Part shown: positions 24,400 through 33,884 of the stretch, piece by piece
Position numbering within the stretch: the stretch's first letter is position 1
Layout of the letters: the number at the start of each line of letters is the position of its first letter
NCBI RefSeq assembly: GCF_031846565.1
Contig: NZ_JAVRHL010000002.1
Location: forward strand, 930,001-994,000
Direction: 5' to 3'
DNA length: 64,000 bases
Source of the DNA: Tropicimonas_B omnivorans
Lineage (GTDB): Bacteria; Pseudomonadota; Alphaproteobacteria; Rhodobacterales; Rhodobacteraceae
Program-made: the position numbers and the translations under genes
The notes under the pieces: generated by a model
Databases searched by the model: none
The model's input: the letters and a program-made list of their open reading frames with translations, nothing else
Told to the model about the DNA's origin: nothing

Positions 24400-25695
24400 A
24401 TGATGAAGACCGCAACGGCGACGATCGCCCTCAGCCTGACGGCCACCTCCGTGATGGCGCAGACCGAGATCAGCTGGTGGCACGGCATGGGCGGCCGCAA
24501 CGGCGAGGTGATCAACGAGATCTCCCAGCAGTTCAACGACGCCCAGGACGCCTGCCACCTGACGCCGGTGTCCCGCGGCACCTACGAAGAGGCGCTGTCC
24601 TCCGGCATCGCCGCCTTCCGCTCGGGCGAACAGCCCAACATCCTGCAGGTCTTCGATGCCGGCGCCGCGACCATCATCGCCGCCGAGGGCGCGACGATCC
24701 CCGCCGAGGACCTGATCCTGAACGCCGGTGAGGAGTTCGACCGCGAAGCCTTCATCGCCGGCGTGCGCAACTTCTACGCCGACAGCGACGGCAAGTTCAT
24801 CGGCATGCCGTTCAACTCCTCGGCGCCGATCATGTACTACAACGAAGAGGCCTTCGAGGAAGCCGGCGTCGAGCCGCCGAAGACTTGGGAAGAGTTCGAG
24901 GAAATCGCCCCCGCCCTGAAGGAGGCCGGTTACCTGCCGATGACCGCGTCCCAGCTCACGTGGATGATGGTCGAGAACTTCAAGTCCCGGAACAACCAGC
25001 AGTTCGCCACCAACAACAACGGTTATGACAGCGTCGACGGCACGGAGATCCTCGTCACCGACGAGAACCAGGTGATGATGTTCGAGAAGCTGAAGGAGTG
25101 GGCCGACGCCGAGCTCTTCGGTTTCTACGGCGCCGGCTGGGGCGACAACCTCAAGCCCTTCGAAGATGGCCAGGCGGCGATCTGGATCGGCTCCTCGGGC
25201 TCCTTCGGCGGCCTGCAGCAATCCACCGATTTCGACTTCTCCGCCGACTTCATGCCCTACTGGGACGCCATCGAGGGCGCCGGCACGCAGAGCTTCATCG
25301 GCGGCGCCGCGCTCTTCGCGATGTCCGGCAAGTCCGACGAGGAGAACGCTTGCTCGGCGCAGTTCTTCTCCTTCCTGACCTCCCCGGAAACGCAGGTCTA
25401 CTACCACAAGAACACCGGCTACGTTCCGATCACCGAGGCCGCCTACGAGATGGCCAAGGACGAGGGCTACTACGACGAGCAGCCCGTGGCCGAGGTCGGC
25501 ATCCAGCAGTTGATGCTCGAAGGCGGCGAGTGGACCGGCGGCTACCGCATGGGCTTCTACCCGCAGATCCGCACCGTGATGGAGCGCGAATTCAACCGCA
25601 TCTTCTCGGGTGAGGTCGACGTGCAGGACGCGTTCGAGACGATCGAAGAGGAAGGCAACCAGCTCCTGGCGCGCTTCGCCAAGACCGCCGGCTGA
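24400..25695 (+). CDS. ugpB: sn-Glycerol-3-phosphate ABC transporter, substrate-binding protein
   Basis: A 431-residue periplasmic binding protein with a signal peptide ending near VMAQ (residue 20). The mature start ISWWHGMGGRNGEVINEISQ, the SRGTYEEALSSGIAAFRSG segment, and the late GGAALFAMSG and QVYYHKNTGYVPITEAAYE regions are the UgpB pattern. It captures glycerol 3-phosphate or glycerophosphodiesters for the permeases that follow. A hairpin separates it from ugpA, as is common for genes of abundant binding proteins. Confidence 0.92.
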   Translation: MMKTATATIALSLTATSVMAQTEISWWHGMGGRNGEVINEISQQFNDAQDACHLTPVSRGTYEEALSSGIAAFRSGEQPNILQVFDAGAATIIAAEGATIPAEDLILNAGEEFDREAFIAGVRNFYADSDGKFIGMPFNSSAPIMYYNEEAFEEAGVEPPKTWEEFEEIAPALKEAGYLPMTASQLTWMMVENFKSRNNQQFATNNNGYDSVDGTEILVTDENQVMMFEKLKEWADAELFGFYGAGWGDNLKPFEDGQAAIWIGSSGSFGGLQQSTDFDFSADFMPYWDAIEGAGTQSFIGGAALFAMSGKSDEENACSAQFFSFLTSPETQVYYHKNTGYVPITEAAYEMAKDEGYYDEQPVAEVGIQQLMLEGGEWTGGYRMGFYPQIRTVMEREFNRIFSGEVDVQDAFETIEEEGNQLLARFAKTAG

Positions 25696-25721
25696 TCCAC
25701 TCGTCCGATCCGAACCTCAAG

Positions 25722-25751
25722 GGATCCGGCCCCCCATCGCGGGCCGGATCC
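25722..25751 (+). other. Intercistronic hairpin between ugpB and ugpA
   Basis: An 11-bp perfect stem (GGATCCGGCCC at 25722-25732 with GGGCCGGATCC at 25741-25751) with an 8-base loop and no following T-run. Such a structure is more likely to protect the ugpB mRNA 3' end or attenuate than to terminate fully. Confidence 0.6.
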
Positions 25752-25833
25752 CCGCATCGTTCCAAGGGCGGCCCGCGGCCGGGGACATGACCCCGGGCCC
25801 CCGGGCCGCCATCCCTATGGAGTACCGGGCCCC

Positions 25834-26805
25834 ATGGCCGAAACCTACCACACCGGCAGCGCGCGACGGGGCGCGATCCTGTCCCGCCTGCGGGCATGGT
25901 ACAGCGCCGAGACCCCGCACCCCGTCAAGCGGGTGCAGTTCGACCGGCCGCTGACGCCATGGCTGTTCCTCGTGCCGCAGCTCGCCATCGTCGTGATCTT
26001 CTTCTACTGGCCCTCCGTGCAGGCGGTGACATCGTCGTTCTACATCGAGGACCCGTTCGGCTTCGGGGCGACGTTCGTCGGCGGCGAGAATTACGTCGAT
26101 GCGCTCGCCTCCAGCCAGTACCTCTCCACCGCGACCTTCACCGCCTTCTTCTGCGCCATCGTCACGGCGCTCTCGCTCGGGATCGGGCTTCTGCTCGCGG
26201 TGAAGGCGGACAAGGTGATCCGCGGCGCACCTGCCTACAAGACGCTTCTCATCTCCGTCTACGCCATCGCGCCGCCGGTGGCGGGGCTCATCGGGATGAT
26301 GTTCTTCGACATGCACATGGGCCCGCTGAAGGACCTCGCGGCGCTCTTCGGCCACGATCTGCGCGTCGGAATCGACTACTGGGACACCGCCTTTGCGGTC
26401 GTCACCATCTCGGTCTGGAAACAGATCCCCTACAACTTCATCTTCTTCCTGTCGGGGCTGCAATCCGTTCCAACTTCGGTTCGCGAGGCCGCGCTCATCG
26501 ACGCGCGGTCGGGCTGGCGGCGCTTCAAAGACGTGACGCTGCCGCTCCTTGCGCCGACGGCGTTCTTCCTGCTGGTGATCAACATCACCTACAGCCTCTT
26601 CGACACCTTCCCGATCTTCGACGTGGTGGTGAAGGACAAGCCGGCCAACAACCCGATCACGCTCGTCTACAAAGTCTATCTCGACGGCTTCAAGGGCAAC
26701 GATATCGGCGGCTCCTCCGCCCAGTCGGTGATCCTCATGATCGTCGTCGCGGCGCTGACGGTCATGCAGTTCCGCTTCCTCGAACGCCGCGTGCATTACG
26801 GGTGA
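25834..26805 (+). CDS. ugpA: sn-Glycerol-3-phosphate ABC transporter permease
   Basis: A 323-residue inner-membrane permease with six helices and the EAA loop SVREAALIDARSGWRRFKDV. It resembles UgpA (start of the core: VQFDRPLTPWLFLVPQLAIV) but has about 30 extra N-terminal residues (RRGAILSRLRAWYSAETPHP). It is preceded by ugpB and followed after 1 bp by ugpE, with which it forms the channel. Confidence 0.92.
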   Translation: MAETYHTGSARRGAILSRLRAWYSAETPHPVKRVQFDRPLTPWLFLVPQLAIVVIFFYWPSVQAVTSSFYIEDPFGFGATFVGGENYVDALASSQYLSTATFTAFFCAIVTALSLGIGLLLAVKADKVIRGAPAYKTLLISVYAIAPPVAGLIGMMFFDMHMGPLKDLAALFGHDLRVGIDYWDTAFAVVTISVWKQIPYNFIFFLSGLQSVPTSVREAALIDARSGWRRFKDVTLPLLAPTAFFLLVINITYSLFDTFPIFDVVVKDKPANNPITLVYKVYLDGFKGNDIGGSSAQSVILMIVVAALTVMQFRFLERRVHYG

Positions 26806-26806
26806 C

Positions 26807-27652
26807 ATGATGCAGAAGATCAAACCCCTCGACCACCTGATCCTCATTGCGGGCGTCCTGTTCCTGATCGCGCCCGTCGTGATGGCCCTCATGTCCTCGA
26901 CCCATACGCCCACGGACATCCACTCCAACGGCCTCTACCTCACCCCCGGCAGCCATGGCGGCGAGACCTATCGCAAGGTGCTGACCCACAAGGGCGGCTT
27001 CACCGGGGACGTGACCGGCCTCAGGATGCTGATGAACTCGATGATCATGGGCATCGGCTTCGCGGTCGGGAAGATCGTCCTGTCGATGATGGCGGCCTAT
27101 GCGCTCGTCTACTTTCGCTTCCGGTTCGCCACGATCCTGTTCTGGATGATCTTCACCACGCTCCTGCTGCCGCTCGAAGTCCGGATCATGCCGTCCTACC
27201 AGGTTATGTCCACGCTCGGTCTTCTGAACACCTATACCGGTCTGATCGTGCCGCTTCTGGCCTCCGCCACGGGCACGTTCTTCTTCCGGCAGTTCTTCCG
27301 ATCGGTGCCGGACGAGCTGCTGGAGGCCGCGCGGATAGACGGGGCAGGGCCCTTCAAGTTCTTCATCGACATCCTCGTGCCACTCTCGCGCACGATGATG
27401 GCGGCGATCTTCATCATCATGTTCATCTACGGCTGGAACCAGTATCTCTGGCCGCTGCTGATGACGACGGACGAGACCTTCTACACGCTCATGCGGGGCA
27501 TCAAGTCCATCCTGCAGGTGTGGATCGGCTCCCAGATCCCCGACTACAACGAAGCATTCGCCCTTGCGGTGCTGGCGATGATCCCCCCCGTTGCGGTGGT
27601 GGTGATCTTCCAGCGCATGTTCATCAAGGGTCTCACGGAAAGCGACAAGTGA
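26807..27652 (+). CDS. ugpE: sn-Glycerol-3-phosphate ABC transporter permease
   Basis: A 281-residue permease. It has six hydrophobic helices and the EAA loop ELLEAARIDGAGPFKFFIDI, matching UgpE in length and order. The stop TGA overlaps the ATG of ugpC (27652). Confidence 0.93.
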   Translation: MMQKIKPLDHLILIAGVLFLIAPVVMALMSSTHTPTDIHSNGLYLTPGSHGGETYRKVLTHKGGFTGDVTGLRMLMNSMIMGIGFAVGKIVLSMMAAYALVYFRFRFATILFWMIFTTLLLPLEVRIMPSYQVMSTLGLLNTYTGLIVPLLASATGTFFFRQFFRSVPDELLEAARIDGAGPFKFFIDILVPLSRTMMAAIFIIMFIYGWNQYLWPLLMTTDETFYTLMRGIKSILQVWIGSQIPDYNEAFALAVLAMIPPVAVVVIFQRMFIKGLTESDK

Positions 27653-28725
27653 TGGCACATCTCTCCCTCCGGGGCGTGGGCAAGACCTATGCCGGCAGCA
27701 CCCAGCCCGCCGTCAGCGGCATCGACATCGAAATCGAGGACGGCGAGTTCATCGTCCTCGTCGGCCCGTCGGGCTGCGGCAAGTCCACGCTTCTGCGCAT
27801 GGTCGCGGGGCTGGAGACGATCACGGACGGCGAAGTGCGCATCGGCGACCGCCTCGTGAACAAGCTCGATCCCGCCGAGCGGGACATCGCGATGGTGTTC
27901 CAGAACTACGCGCTCTACCCGCACATGACCGTGCGGGACAACATGGCCTACGGGCTGAAGAACCGCGGCGAGAGCCGGCAGGTGATCGAGGAGCGCGTCG
28001 CCGAGGCGGCCCGGATGCTGGAGCTCGGGCCCTACCTCGACCGCAAGCCCCGCGCGCTGTCCGGCGGCCAGCGGCAGCGTGTCGCCATGGGCCGGGCCAT
28101 CGTGCGGCAGCCGGCCGCGTTCCTCTTCGATGAGCCGCTCTCGAACCTCGATGCCAAGCTCCGCGTGTCGATGCGGATGGAGATCCGCAAGTTGCAGAAG
28201 CGGCTTGCCACGACCTCGCTCTACGTCACCCACGACCAGCTCGAGGCGATGACGCTCGCGGATCGGCTCGTCGTCCTGAACGGCGGCCGGGTCGAGCAGA
28301 TCGGCGCGCCACTCGAGATCTACCGCTCTCCGGCCTCCACCTTCGTCGCCTCCTTCATCGGCGCCCCGGCGATGAGCCTTCTCGACGCCCGGATCGAAGG
28401 CGGCGGGATCGTCCTGGAAGGACACAGGCTGGGACGCGCGGACTGCGCCGAAGGGCCGGTGACGCTTGGCCTCCGGGCCGAGGATCTGCGCATCTCGGAC
28501 CAGGGGCTGCCCTTCGTCGTCGAGCATGTCGAGGAGTTGGGCGCGCAGCGGATCGTGCACGGGGTCGTCGGCGGCCAGCCTCTCGCGGTCATCGACACCT
28601 CGGAGCGTCAGTTGCCCGGCAAGGTCCTCGTTGCCGTCGATCCCGCCCGCCTGCACCTCTTCGATACCATGTCGGGCAGGCGCATCGAGGCGTCCCGCGC
28701 GCCGGTCCTGGAGGGCGCGGTGTGA
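27652..28725 (+). CDS. ugpC: sn-Glycerol-3-phosphate ABC transporter ATP-binding protein
   Basis: A 357-residue CUT1-class ATPase: Walker A GPSGCGKST, Q-loop in MVFQNYALYPHMTV, signature LSGGQRQRVAMGRAI, Walker B FLFDEPLSNLD, switch His in VTHDQ. A C-terminal regulatory TOBE-like domain from about residue 240 is present, as in UgpC/MalK. I start at the ATG overlapping the ugpE stop; the longer open frame upstream is a shadow of ugpE. Confidence 0.93.
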   Translation: MAHLSLRGVGKTYAGSTQPAVSGIDIEIEDGEFIVLVGPSGCGKSTLLRMVAGLETITDGEVRIGDRLVNKLDPAERDIAMVFQNYALYPHMTVRDNMAYGLKNRGESRQVIEERVAEAARMLELGPYLDRKPRALSGGQRQRVAMGRAIVRQPAAFLFDEPLSNLDAKLRVSMRMEIRKLQKRLATTSLYVTHDQLEAMTLADRLVVLNGGRVEQIGAPLEIYRSPASTFVASFIGAPAMSLLDARIEGGGIVLEGHRLGRADCAEGPVTLGLRAEDLRISDQGLPFVVEHVEELGAQRIVHGVVGGQPLAVIDTSERQLPGKVLVAVDPARLHLFDTMSGRRIEASRAPVLEGAV

Positions 28726-29711
28726 TCCGCGAGACCGTCCGGGAGCTTCCGGCTCCGACCCCCGCCGACCTTGCGCTCAGGGATCTGCCGCGGGATGTGG
28801 CCACGCATGACGCGCACATGGCCGGCGTGGCGCCGATGAACCTCGTCGAGGTCGGCGGGAGTGCAGGTGCCGCGGCCCTGCCGTTTCCGATCACGGTCGG
28901 CGCCTGGAACCTCGAACGGTGCCTCTTTCCCGGGCCGTCCGCCGCGAAGATGAGCGATCGCAGCCTGCTGCTGGTGTCCGAGATGGATCACGGCATGGCC
29001 CGCACCGGCCAGCGCAATACCACGCGGGACGTCGCCGCGGCGCTCGGCATGGACTACGCCTACGCCGTGGAGTTCCTCGAGCTCGGCCTCGGCTCCCCCG
29101 TCGAGCGGGACTTCTGTACCGACGATTTCAACGCGCTCGGCTTCCACGGCAACGGGCTGATGGCGAAGACCGCCCTCGAGGCGCCCTTCGCCCTTCGCCT
29201 TTCCGGGGAGCGCCAGTGGTTCCGGGACGCCGAGCAGCCCCGCCTCGGGGAGCGCATCGCCGTCGGAGCGCGCGTCGCGACGCAGGAGGGGCCGATCCTC
29301 GCCGTCTCCACCCATCTCGAAAGCGCCTGCGGGCCGGAGCACAGGGAGCGGCAGGTCCGCGGACTCCTCGAAGTGATCGATGCGGAGTTTCCGGAGGTGC
29401 CGTGCCTCATCGGCGGCGACCTGAACACCGGGAACCACAACGAGGGGAACTGGCGCGCCGAAGGTCTGTTCGATGCCGCCTTGAACGCGGGCTTCGAGAT
29501 CCATGGCGGGCCGGAGGACCAGCCGACGACGCGCCCGAGCCTGATCACGCGCTGGCCGGAGCGGTCCCAGAAACTCGACTGGATCCTGACCCGCGGTCTG
29601 CGGATGGGCGAGACGGAGATCCGTTCCTCGCTGGACCCAGACGGCCGGCCACTGTCCGATCACGACGCTCTCGTGACGCGCGTGATCGGACTTAATCGTT
29701 CGAAGTTATAG
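28722..29711 (+). CDS. Endonuclease/exonuclease/phosphatase-family hydrolase in the ugp operon
   Basis: A 329-residue EEP-fold metal hydrolase. Residues of the family are visible in order: Asn in GAWNLER, Glu in LVSEMDHG, His in AVSTHLES, the Asp/Asn pair in IGGDLNTGNH and the terminal LSDHDALV. There is no signal peptide, so it is cytoplasmic. The GTG start overlaps the ugpC stop by 4 bp. In other bacteria this place is often taken by the glycerophosphodiesterase ugpQ, which has a different (TIM-barrel) fold. I infer a phosphodiesterase or phosphatase acting on the imported compound. Confidence 0.82.
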   Translation: MIRETVRELPAPTPADLALRDLPRDVATHDAHMAGVAPMNLVEVGGSAGAAALPFPITVGAWNLERCLFPGPSAAKMSDRSLLLVSEMDHGMARTGQRNTTRDVAAALGMDYAYAVEFLELGLGSPVERDFCTDDFNALGFHGNGLMAKTALEAPFALRLSGERQWFRDAEQPRLGERIAVGARVATQEGPILAVSTHLESACGPEHRERQVRGLLEVIDAEFPEVPCLIGGDLNTGNHNEGNWRAEGLFDAALNAGFEIHGGPEDQPTTRPSLITRWPERSQKLDWILTRGLRMGETEIRSSLDPDGRPLSDHDALVTRVIGLNRSKL

Positions 29712-29713
29712 GC

Positions 29714-30442
29714 TTAGATGTCGAAGTTCGACGGCAGGACGATCATGTCCCGGATCGTGACATTCCGCGGCCGGGTGAGCATGAACATCACCGCATCGGA
29801 CACTTCCTGCGTCTCCATCAGGGCGCCCGCATCCTTCATTCTCTGAAGCCGCTCCGGCTCCCAGTCGGACAACAGCGCCGAGATGACGGGTCCGGGGGAG
29901 ACCTGTCCCACGCGTACGCCCTTCTCCATCAATTGCCGGCGCATGGTCTGGACGAAGCTGGTGATGGCCCATTTCGAGGCCGAATAGACCGGCTCGACAT
30001 GGATCGCGCTGTGGCCGGCGATGGAACAGGTGACGATGATGTCCCCGATGCCGCGCTCGCTCATGTGCGGGGCGACGGCGTGGACGTTCTTGATCACCGC
30101 GTTGACGTTCAGTCCGACCATCCGGTCGATGGCCTCGGGCGTCGTGTCGACGAGGTCGCCACCGATATAGCTGCCGGCATTGCAGAGCAGGATATCGATA
30201 TGCCCGGCCTTCTCGAGGATCTCCGGCACCATCGCGTTGCAGCTTTCGGCGTTCAGAAGATCGCTCACCTGCACGATCGCCTTGTCGCCGAGCTCGCCCG
30301 CAAGCTTCGTCAGTCCAGCCTCGTCGCGGTCGACCATGACGACCGTCGCGCCGGCGGCGAGCAGGTCCTTCGTCATCGAAAGCCCGATGCCGGAGGCGGC
30401 GCCGGTGACGGCAGCGACCTTCCCGTTCAGTGATTCAGCCAT
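29714..30442 (-). CDS. Short-chain dehydrogenase, ribitol 2-dehydrogenase-like
   Basis: A 242-residue SDR oxidising ribitol to D-ribulose with NAD, by similarity. It has the NAD motif TGAASGIG, NAG (LLCNAGSYIGG) and the YxxxK motif as YSASK. The pattern LLCNAGSYIGG, EPVYSASKWA, GVRVGQVSPGPVISALLSDW and the end TRPRNVTIRDMIVLPSNFDI closely resembles the enteric ribitol dehydrogenase as I remember it. The start ATG at 30442 has AAGGAG upstream. It is the last gene of the AraC/RbsBAC operon and ends 2 bp from the convergent EEP gene. Confidence 0.82.
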   Translation of the reverse strand: MAESLNGKVAAVTGAASGIGLSMTKDLLAAGATVVMVDRDEAGLTKLAGELGDKAIVQVSDLLNAESCNAMVPEILEKAGHIDILLCNAGSYIGGDLVDTTPEAIDRMVGLNVNAVIKNVHAVAPHMSERGIGDIIVTCSIAGHSAIHVEPVYSASKWAITSFVQTMRRQLMEKGVRVGQVSPGPVISALLSDWEPERLQRMKDAGALMETQEVSDAVMFMLTRPRNVTIRDMIVLPSNFDI

Positions 30443-30512
30443 TTTAGTCTCCTTGGTCGCGGCGCCGGTTGGTCCCTGGCGCCCGTAAGCCTGTGTTCCG
30501 GGCAGCGTGCCG

Positions 30513-31238
30513 TCAGATCGCGAGGAAGCCGCCATCGACGGACAGGACGCTGCCCGTGACCATGACCGCATCGTCCGACAGCAGAAGGGCGATCGCGCGG
30601 GCGACGTCCTCTGCCTCGGCGAACCGCCCGACGGGGTGGCGCACCATCATCGGGTCGCGCTTCGCCGGGTCGCTCCAGGAGCCCTTGGCAAGCTCCGTCA
30701 TGGTGACGGTGGGAGCGATGGCGACGGCGCGGATGCCGTGGGGCCCGAGCTCCCGGGCCATGACCCGCGTCGCGCCTTCGAGGCCCGCCTTCGAGGCCGC
30801 GTAGCACAGGTGATCCTGGAAGCCGCGATGCCCGGCGATGGACGTGACGTTGACGATGGCGCCGCCGCCGCCCGCCTCGATCCGCCTCCGCGCGAATTCC
30901 TGCGCGCAGATGAGGGCGGTCCGCAGGTTGATGTTCATCACCGCGTCGTAGCCCTCTTCCGTCATGTCGAGGACGCTTTCGAGGACGTTCGTTCCGGCGC
31001 AGTTTACCAGGAAATCGGCAGGCCCGACCTCCGCCATGGCGGCGCGGGCGCCGGCGGCCGTGGAGAGGTCCACCGCGTAGCTCTGCCCGCCGATCTTCTC
31101 GCGCAGGCTGTCGAGGTCCGACTGCGTTCGGCTGAGGGCGATGATCTCCGCGCCCCGCTCGGCCAGAAGCTCGGCGGTTGCGCGGCCGATGCCCTTGCCG
31201 GCGCCGGTGATGATGACGGTCTTGCCAGTGAAATCCAT
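30513..31238 (-). CDS. Short-chain dehydrogenase, L-xylulose reductase/DCXR-like
   Basis: A 241-residue SDR with TGAGKGIG, the NADPH-type LSRTQSDLDSL after the second strand, NCAGTN, catalytic YAASK, and the end SVLSVDGGFLAI. These features resemble the DCXR group that interconverts xylitol and L-xylulose. Together with the ribitol dehydrogenase 70 bp downstream and the Rbs-type importer upstream, it suggests pentitol use. The precise substrate remains inferred. Confidence 0.8.
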   Translation of the reverse strand: MDFTGKTVIITGAGKGIGRATAELLAERGAEIIALSRTQSDLDSLREKIGGQSYAVDLSTAAGARAAMAEVGPADFLVNCAGTNVLESVLDMTEEGYDAVMNINLRTALICAQEFARRRIEAGGGGAIVNVTSIAGHRGFQDHLCYAASKAGLEGATRVMARELGPHGIRAVAIAPTVTMTELAKGSWSDPAKRDPMMVRHPVGRFAEAEDVARAIALLLSDDAVMVTGSVLSVDGGFLAI

Positions 31239-31351
31239 GATGCCCTCGAAGAATGGTCCGGCCGGCCGCGGCCCGCCTTCACGTGATGCAATGTGCCGGG
31301 ATCGGCGAGGCCGGGGGAGGCCGGGGCTTTAACGCGCGCCCCGGCCGCTCC

Positions 31352-32329
31352 TCAGCGCCATTCCCGGCCGATATAGATGGCCAGGAGGATGATGAGGCCC
31401 TTGATCACGTCCTGCAGGTAGGGGTTGATCCCGATCAGGTTCAGGCCGTTGTTGATGATGCCGAGGAGGATCGCGCCGATCAGCGTGCCGAGGATCAGGC
31501 CCCGTCCACCGGCGATCGCCGTGCCGCCGAGGACGACCATGGCGATCGCGTCGAGCTCGAAGGCAACGCCGGCGCCCGGCTGTCCGCTCATGAGCCGCCC
31601 GGTCAGCACGATGGCGGCCATCGCCGAGGTGAAGCCGGAGATCATGAACACGAAGAGCTTGATGCGCTTGGTGTTCACGCCGGAGAGGTTCGCCGCGGTC
31701 TCGTTGCCACCGATGGAATAGACATGCCGGCCGAAGGCGGTCCGCTGGAGGAGAACCCATGCGAGGGCGTAGAGCACCACCATGATGATGATCGGGGTGG
31801 GAATGCCGCCGATTCTGCCGATGCCGAACCAGGAGACCCAGCCGGGCAGCCCGCTGATCGGGTAGCCGCCCGAATAGACGAGACCGAGGCCGCGCGCGAT
31901 CAGCATGGTGGCCAGCGTCACAATGATCGCCGGCATCTTGCCCCAGGCCACGAGGATCCCGTTGAAGAGGCCGAAGAGGATGCCGACGACGATCATCGCC
32001 AGGAGGCCGAGCCAGCCCGGCATCCCCATGTTCACCATGACCCCGGCACCGAGCGTGCCACACAGCGCCATCACCGCGCCGACGGACAGATCGATGCCGC
32101 CCGTCAGGATGACGAAGGTCATGCCGATGGCGAGGATGCCGATGATGGATTGCTGCCGAAGCACGTTGACGATGTTGTCGACGCTGAAGAAGTTGTCGCT
32201 CGCGAAGGCCATGGCGATCGAGACGACGATCAGACCGACGAGCGGCAGCAGGAGCGGCGAATGCTTGATGCTCGCCAGAACCCTGTGAACCGGCGAGGAC
32301 GACCTTTGAGTATCGGCGTCATGCGACAT
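31352..32329 (-). CDS. rbsC: ABC transporter permease, RbsC type
   Basis: A 325-residue permease of the ribose/simple-sugar class, starting at the ATG at 32329 (GGGAAG upstream) inside the last codons of rbsA. Characteristic segments are FFSVDNIVNVLRQQSIIGI, GGIDLSVGAVMAL, the conserved GGNETAANLSGVNTKRIK and the IMNNGLNL-like IINNGLNLIGI. The imported compound is probably a pentitol or related sugar, not necessarily ribose. Confidence 0.88.
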   Translation of the reverse strand: MSHDADTQRSSSPVHRVLASIKHSPLLLPLVGLIVVSIAMAFASDNFFSVDNIVNVLRQQSIIGILAIGMTFVILTGGIDLSVGAVMALCGTLGAGVMVNMGMPGWLGLLAMIVVGILFGLFNGILVAWGKMPAIIVTLATMLIARGLGLVYSGGYPISGLPGWVSWFGIGRIGGIPTPIIIMVVLYALAWVLLQRTAFGRHVYSIGGNETAANLSGVNTKRIKLFVFMISGFTSAMAAIVLTGRLMSGQPGAGVAFELDAIAMVVLGGTAIAGGRGLILGTLIGAILLGIINNGLNLIGINPYLQDVIKGLIILLAIYIGREWR

Positions 32330-33818
32330 ATCTGAGCTTCCCCGTGGTTGCATGTTTCATGATGTCTTCGGAGGTGATCTCGTCGCCCTCGATGGTCGCG
32401 ACGATGGCTCCGCTGCGGAATACGCAGACGCGGTCCGACAGGCCCATCACCTCGGGCAGTTCGGAGGAGATCATGATGATCGAGTAACCCTCCTCGGTGA
32501 GCTGTCGCATCAGGTGGTAAATCTCGGACTTGGCACCGACATCGATCCCGCGGGTCGGTTCGTCGAAGATCAGGATCGGCGTGTGGTGGTTCAGCCAGCG
32601 GGCGATGACGACCTTCTGCTGGTTCCCGCCCGACAGCGTGTCGACGGGGACGTCCGGACCCGGTGCCTTCACCTGCACGTCCTTAATCACCTTCGTGGTG
32701 TGCTTCCGCTCCTCCGAGAGGTCGAGGAAGAACTTCAGCGTCCGGTACTTGCCGTAATTGTTGATCGAGACGTTCTGCATGATCGAGAACGACGTGATGA
32801 GCCCCTGGTCCTTCCGGCTTTCGGGCAGGAGGCCGATGCCGCGGGCCAGCGCCTCGCTCGGGTTTGCCGGCGCGCCGGGCGTTCCGTTGATCTCCACCTT
32901 CACGCTCGCGGCGGGGTAGGCGCCGAGGATCGACAGGGCCGTTTCGGTCCGGCCCGATCCGACGAGCCCGGCGAAGCCGAGTATTTCGCCCCTGCGCAGC
33001 TGGAACGTGCTGACGGGGCCGTTCTTGCGCAGCTGTATCTGGGCCGCGTCGATGACCACCTCAGCGTTCGGGGCGGCGGGGGGCTTGGGCGGGAAATTGT
33101 TCTCGATCCGGCGACCGACCATCATTTCGACCAGCTCGTCGGTGCTGATCGAACCGACGTCCCGCGTGCCGACATACTCGCCGTCGCGCAGGACCGTGAT
33201 GCGATCCCCGATCTCGTAGATCTCCTCGAGGTGGTGGGAGATGAAGACGATGGCGACGCCCTGTGAGCGCAGATCCCGCATCACCTTGAACAGGTGTTCC
33301 GTCTCGCTCGGGGTCAACGTCGCCGTCGGCTCGTCGAGGACGAGTATGCGCGCGTCGAGAGACAGCGCCTTGGCGATTTCAACGAATTGCTGTTCGGCCA
33401 CGCTGAGATCGGCGACCGGCACGTTGAGGGGGACATCGACGCCGAGCTTGTCGAGAACCTCGCGGGCGCGTTTGCGCATGGCCTTGCGGGCGAGGAAGCC
33501 GCCCGTCTTGATTTCGCGGGCGAGGAAGATGTTCTCCACCGCCGTCAGGTAGGGGATCAGGCTGAATTCCTGGAACACGATGCCGACGCCGGCCTGGATG
33601 GCCTCGTCGTAATGCTCGAAGGACCGTTCGTTGCCATCGATGACGATGGTGCCCTCATCGGCATGGACGATCCCGCAGAGGATCTTCATCATCGTGGACT
33701 TGCCTGCGCCGTTCTCGCCAAGGAGCGCATGGACTTCCCCGGCGCGGACTTCGAGGTCCACTCCGTGGAGGACCTTGACCGGACCGAAGGCCTTCCGGAT
33801 GCCCTTCATCTCAAGCAT
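32319..33818 (-). CDS. rbsA: ABC transporter ATP-binding protein, RbsA type (two ATPase domains)
   Basis: A 499-residue tandem ATPase. N-domain: GENGAGKST, signature LSVAEQQFVEIAKAL, LVLDEPTATLT. C-domain: a degenerate A-loop GLVGSGRTE, signature SGGNQQKVVIARWL and IFDEPTRGIDVGAK; this asymmetry is normal in RbsA/XylG/MglA. The ATG at 33818 has GGGAGGG upstream; the TTG at 33833 is not needed. The stop overlaps rbsC. Confidence 0.9.
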   Translation of the reverse strand: MLEMKGIRKAFGPVKVLHGVDLEVRAGEVHALLGENGAGKSTMMKILCGIVHADEGTIVIDGNERSFEHYDEAIQAGVGIVFQEFSLIPYLTAVENIFLAREIKTGGFLARKAMRKRAREVLDKLGVDVPLNVPVADLSVAEQQFVEIAKALSLDARILVLDEPTATLTPSETEHLFKVMRDLRSQGVAIVFISHHLEEIYEIGDRITVLRDGEYVGTRDVGSISTDELVEMMVGRRIENNFPPKPPAAPNAEVVIDAAQIQLRKNGPVSTFQLRRGEILGFAGLVGSGRTETALSILGAYPAASVKVEINGTPGAPANPSEALARGIGLLPESRKDQGLITSFSIMQNVSINNYGKYRTLKFFLDLSEERKHTTKVIKDVQVKAPGPDVPVDTLSGGNQQKVVIARWLNHHTPILIFDEPTRGIDVGAKSEIYHLMRQLTEEGYSIIMISSELPEVMGLSDRVCVFRSGAIVATIEGDEITSEDIMKHATTGKLRYVA

Positions 33819-33837
33819 GTCGTTCCCTCCCAATGAC

Positions 33838-33865
33838 GCCGCGCCCGGAGGCTCCCGGACGCGGC
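33838..33865 (-). other. Intercistronic hairpin between rbsB and rbsA
   Basis: GCCGCG and CGCGGC (33838-33843 and 33860-33865) with an inner CCGG/CCGG stem form a GC-rich hairpin 19 bp after the rbsB stop. Like the one after ugpB, it probably stabilises or partly attenuates the message so that more binding protein than transporter is made. Confidence 0.5.
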
Positions 33866-33884
33866 AGGCGTTCAGACCCGGATC

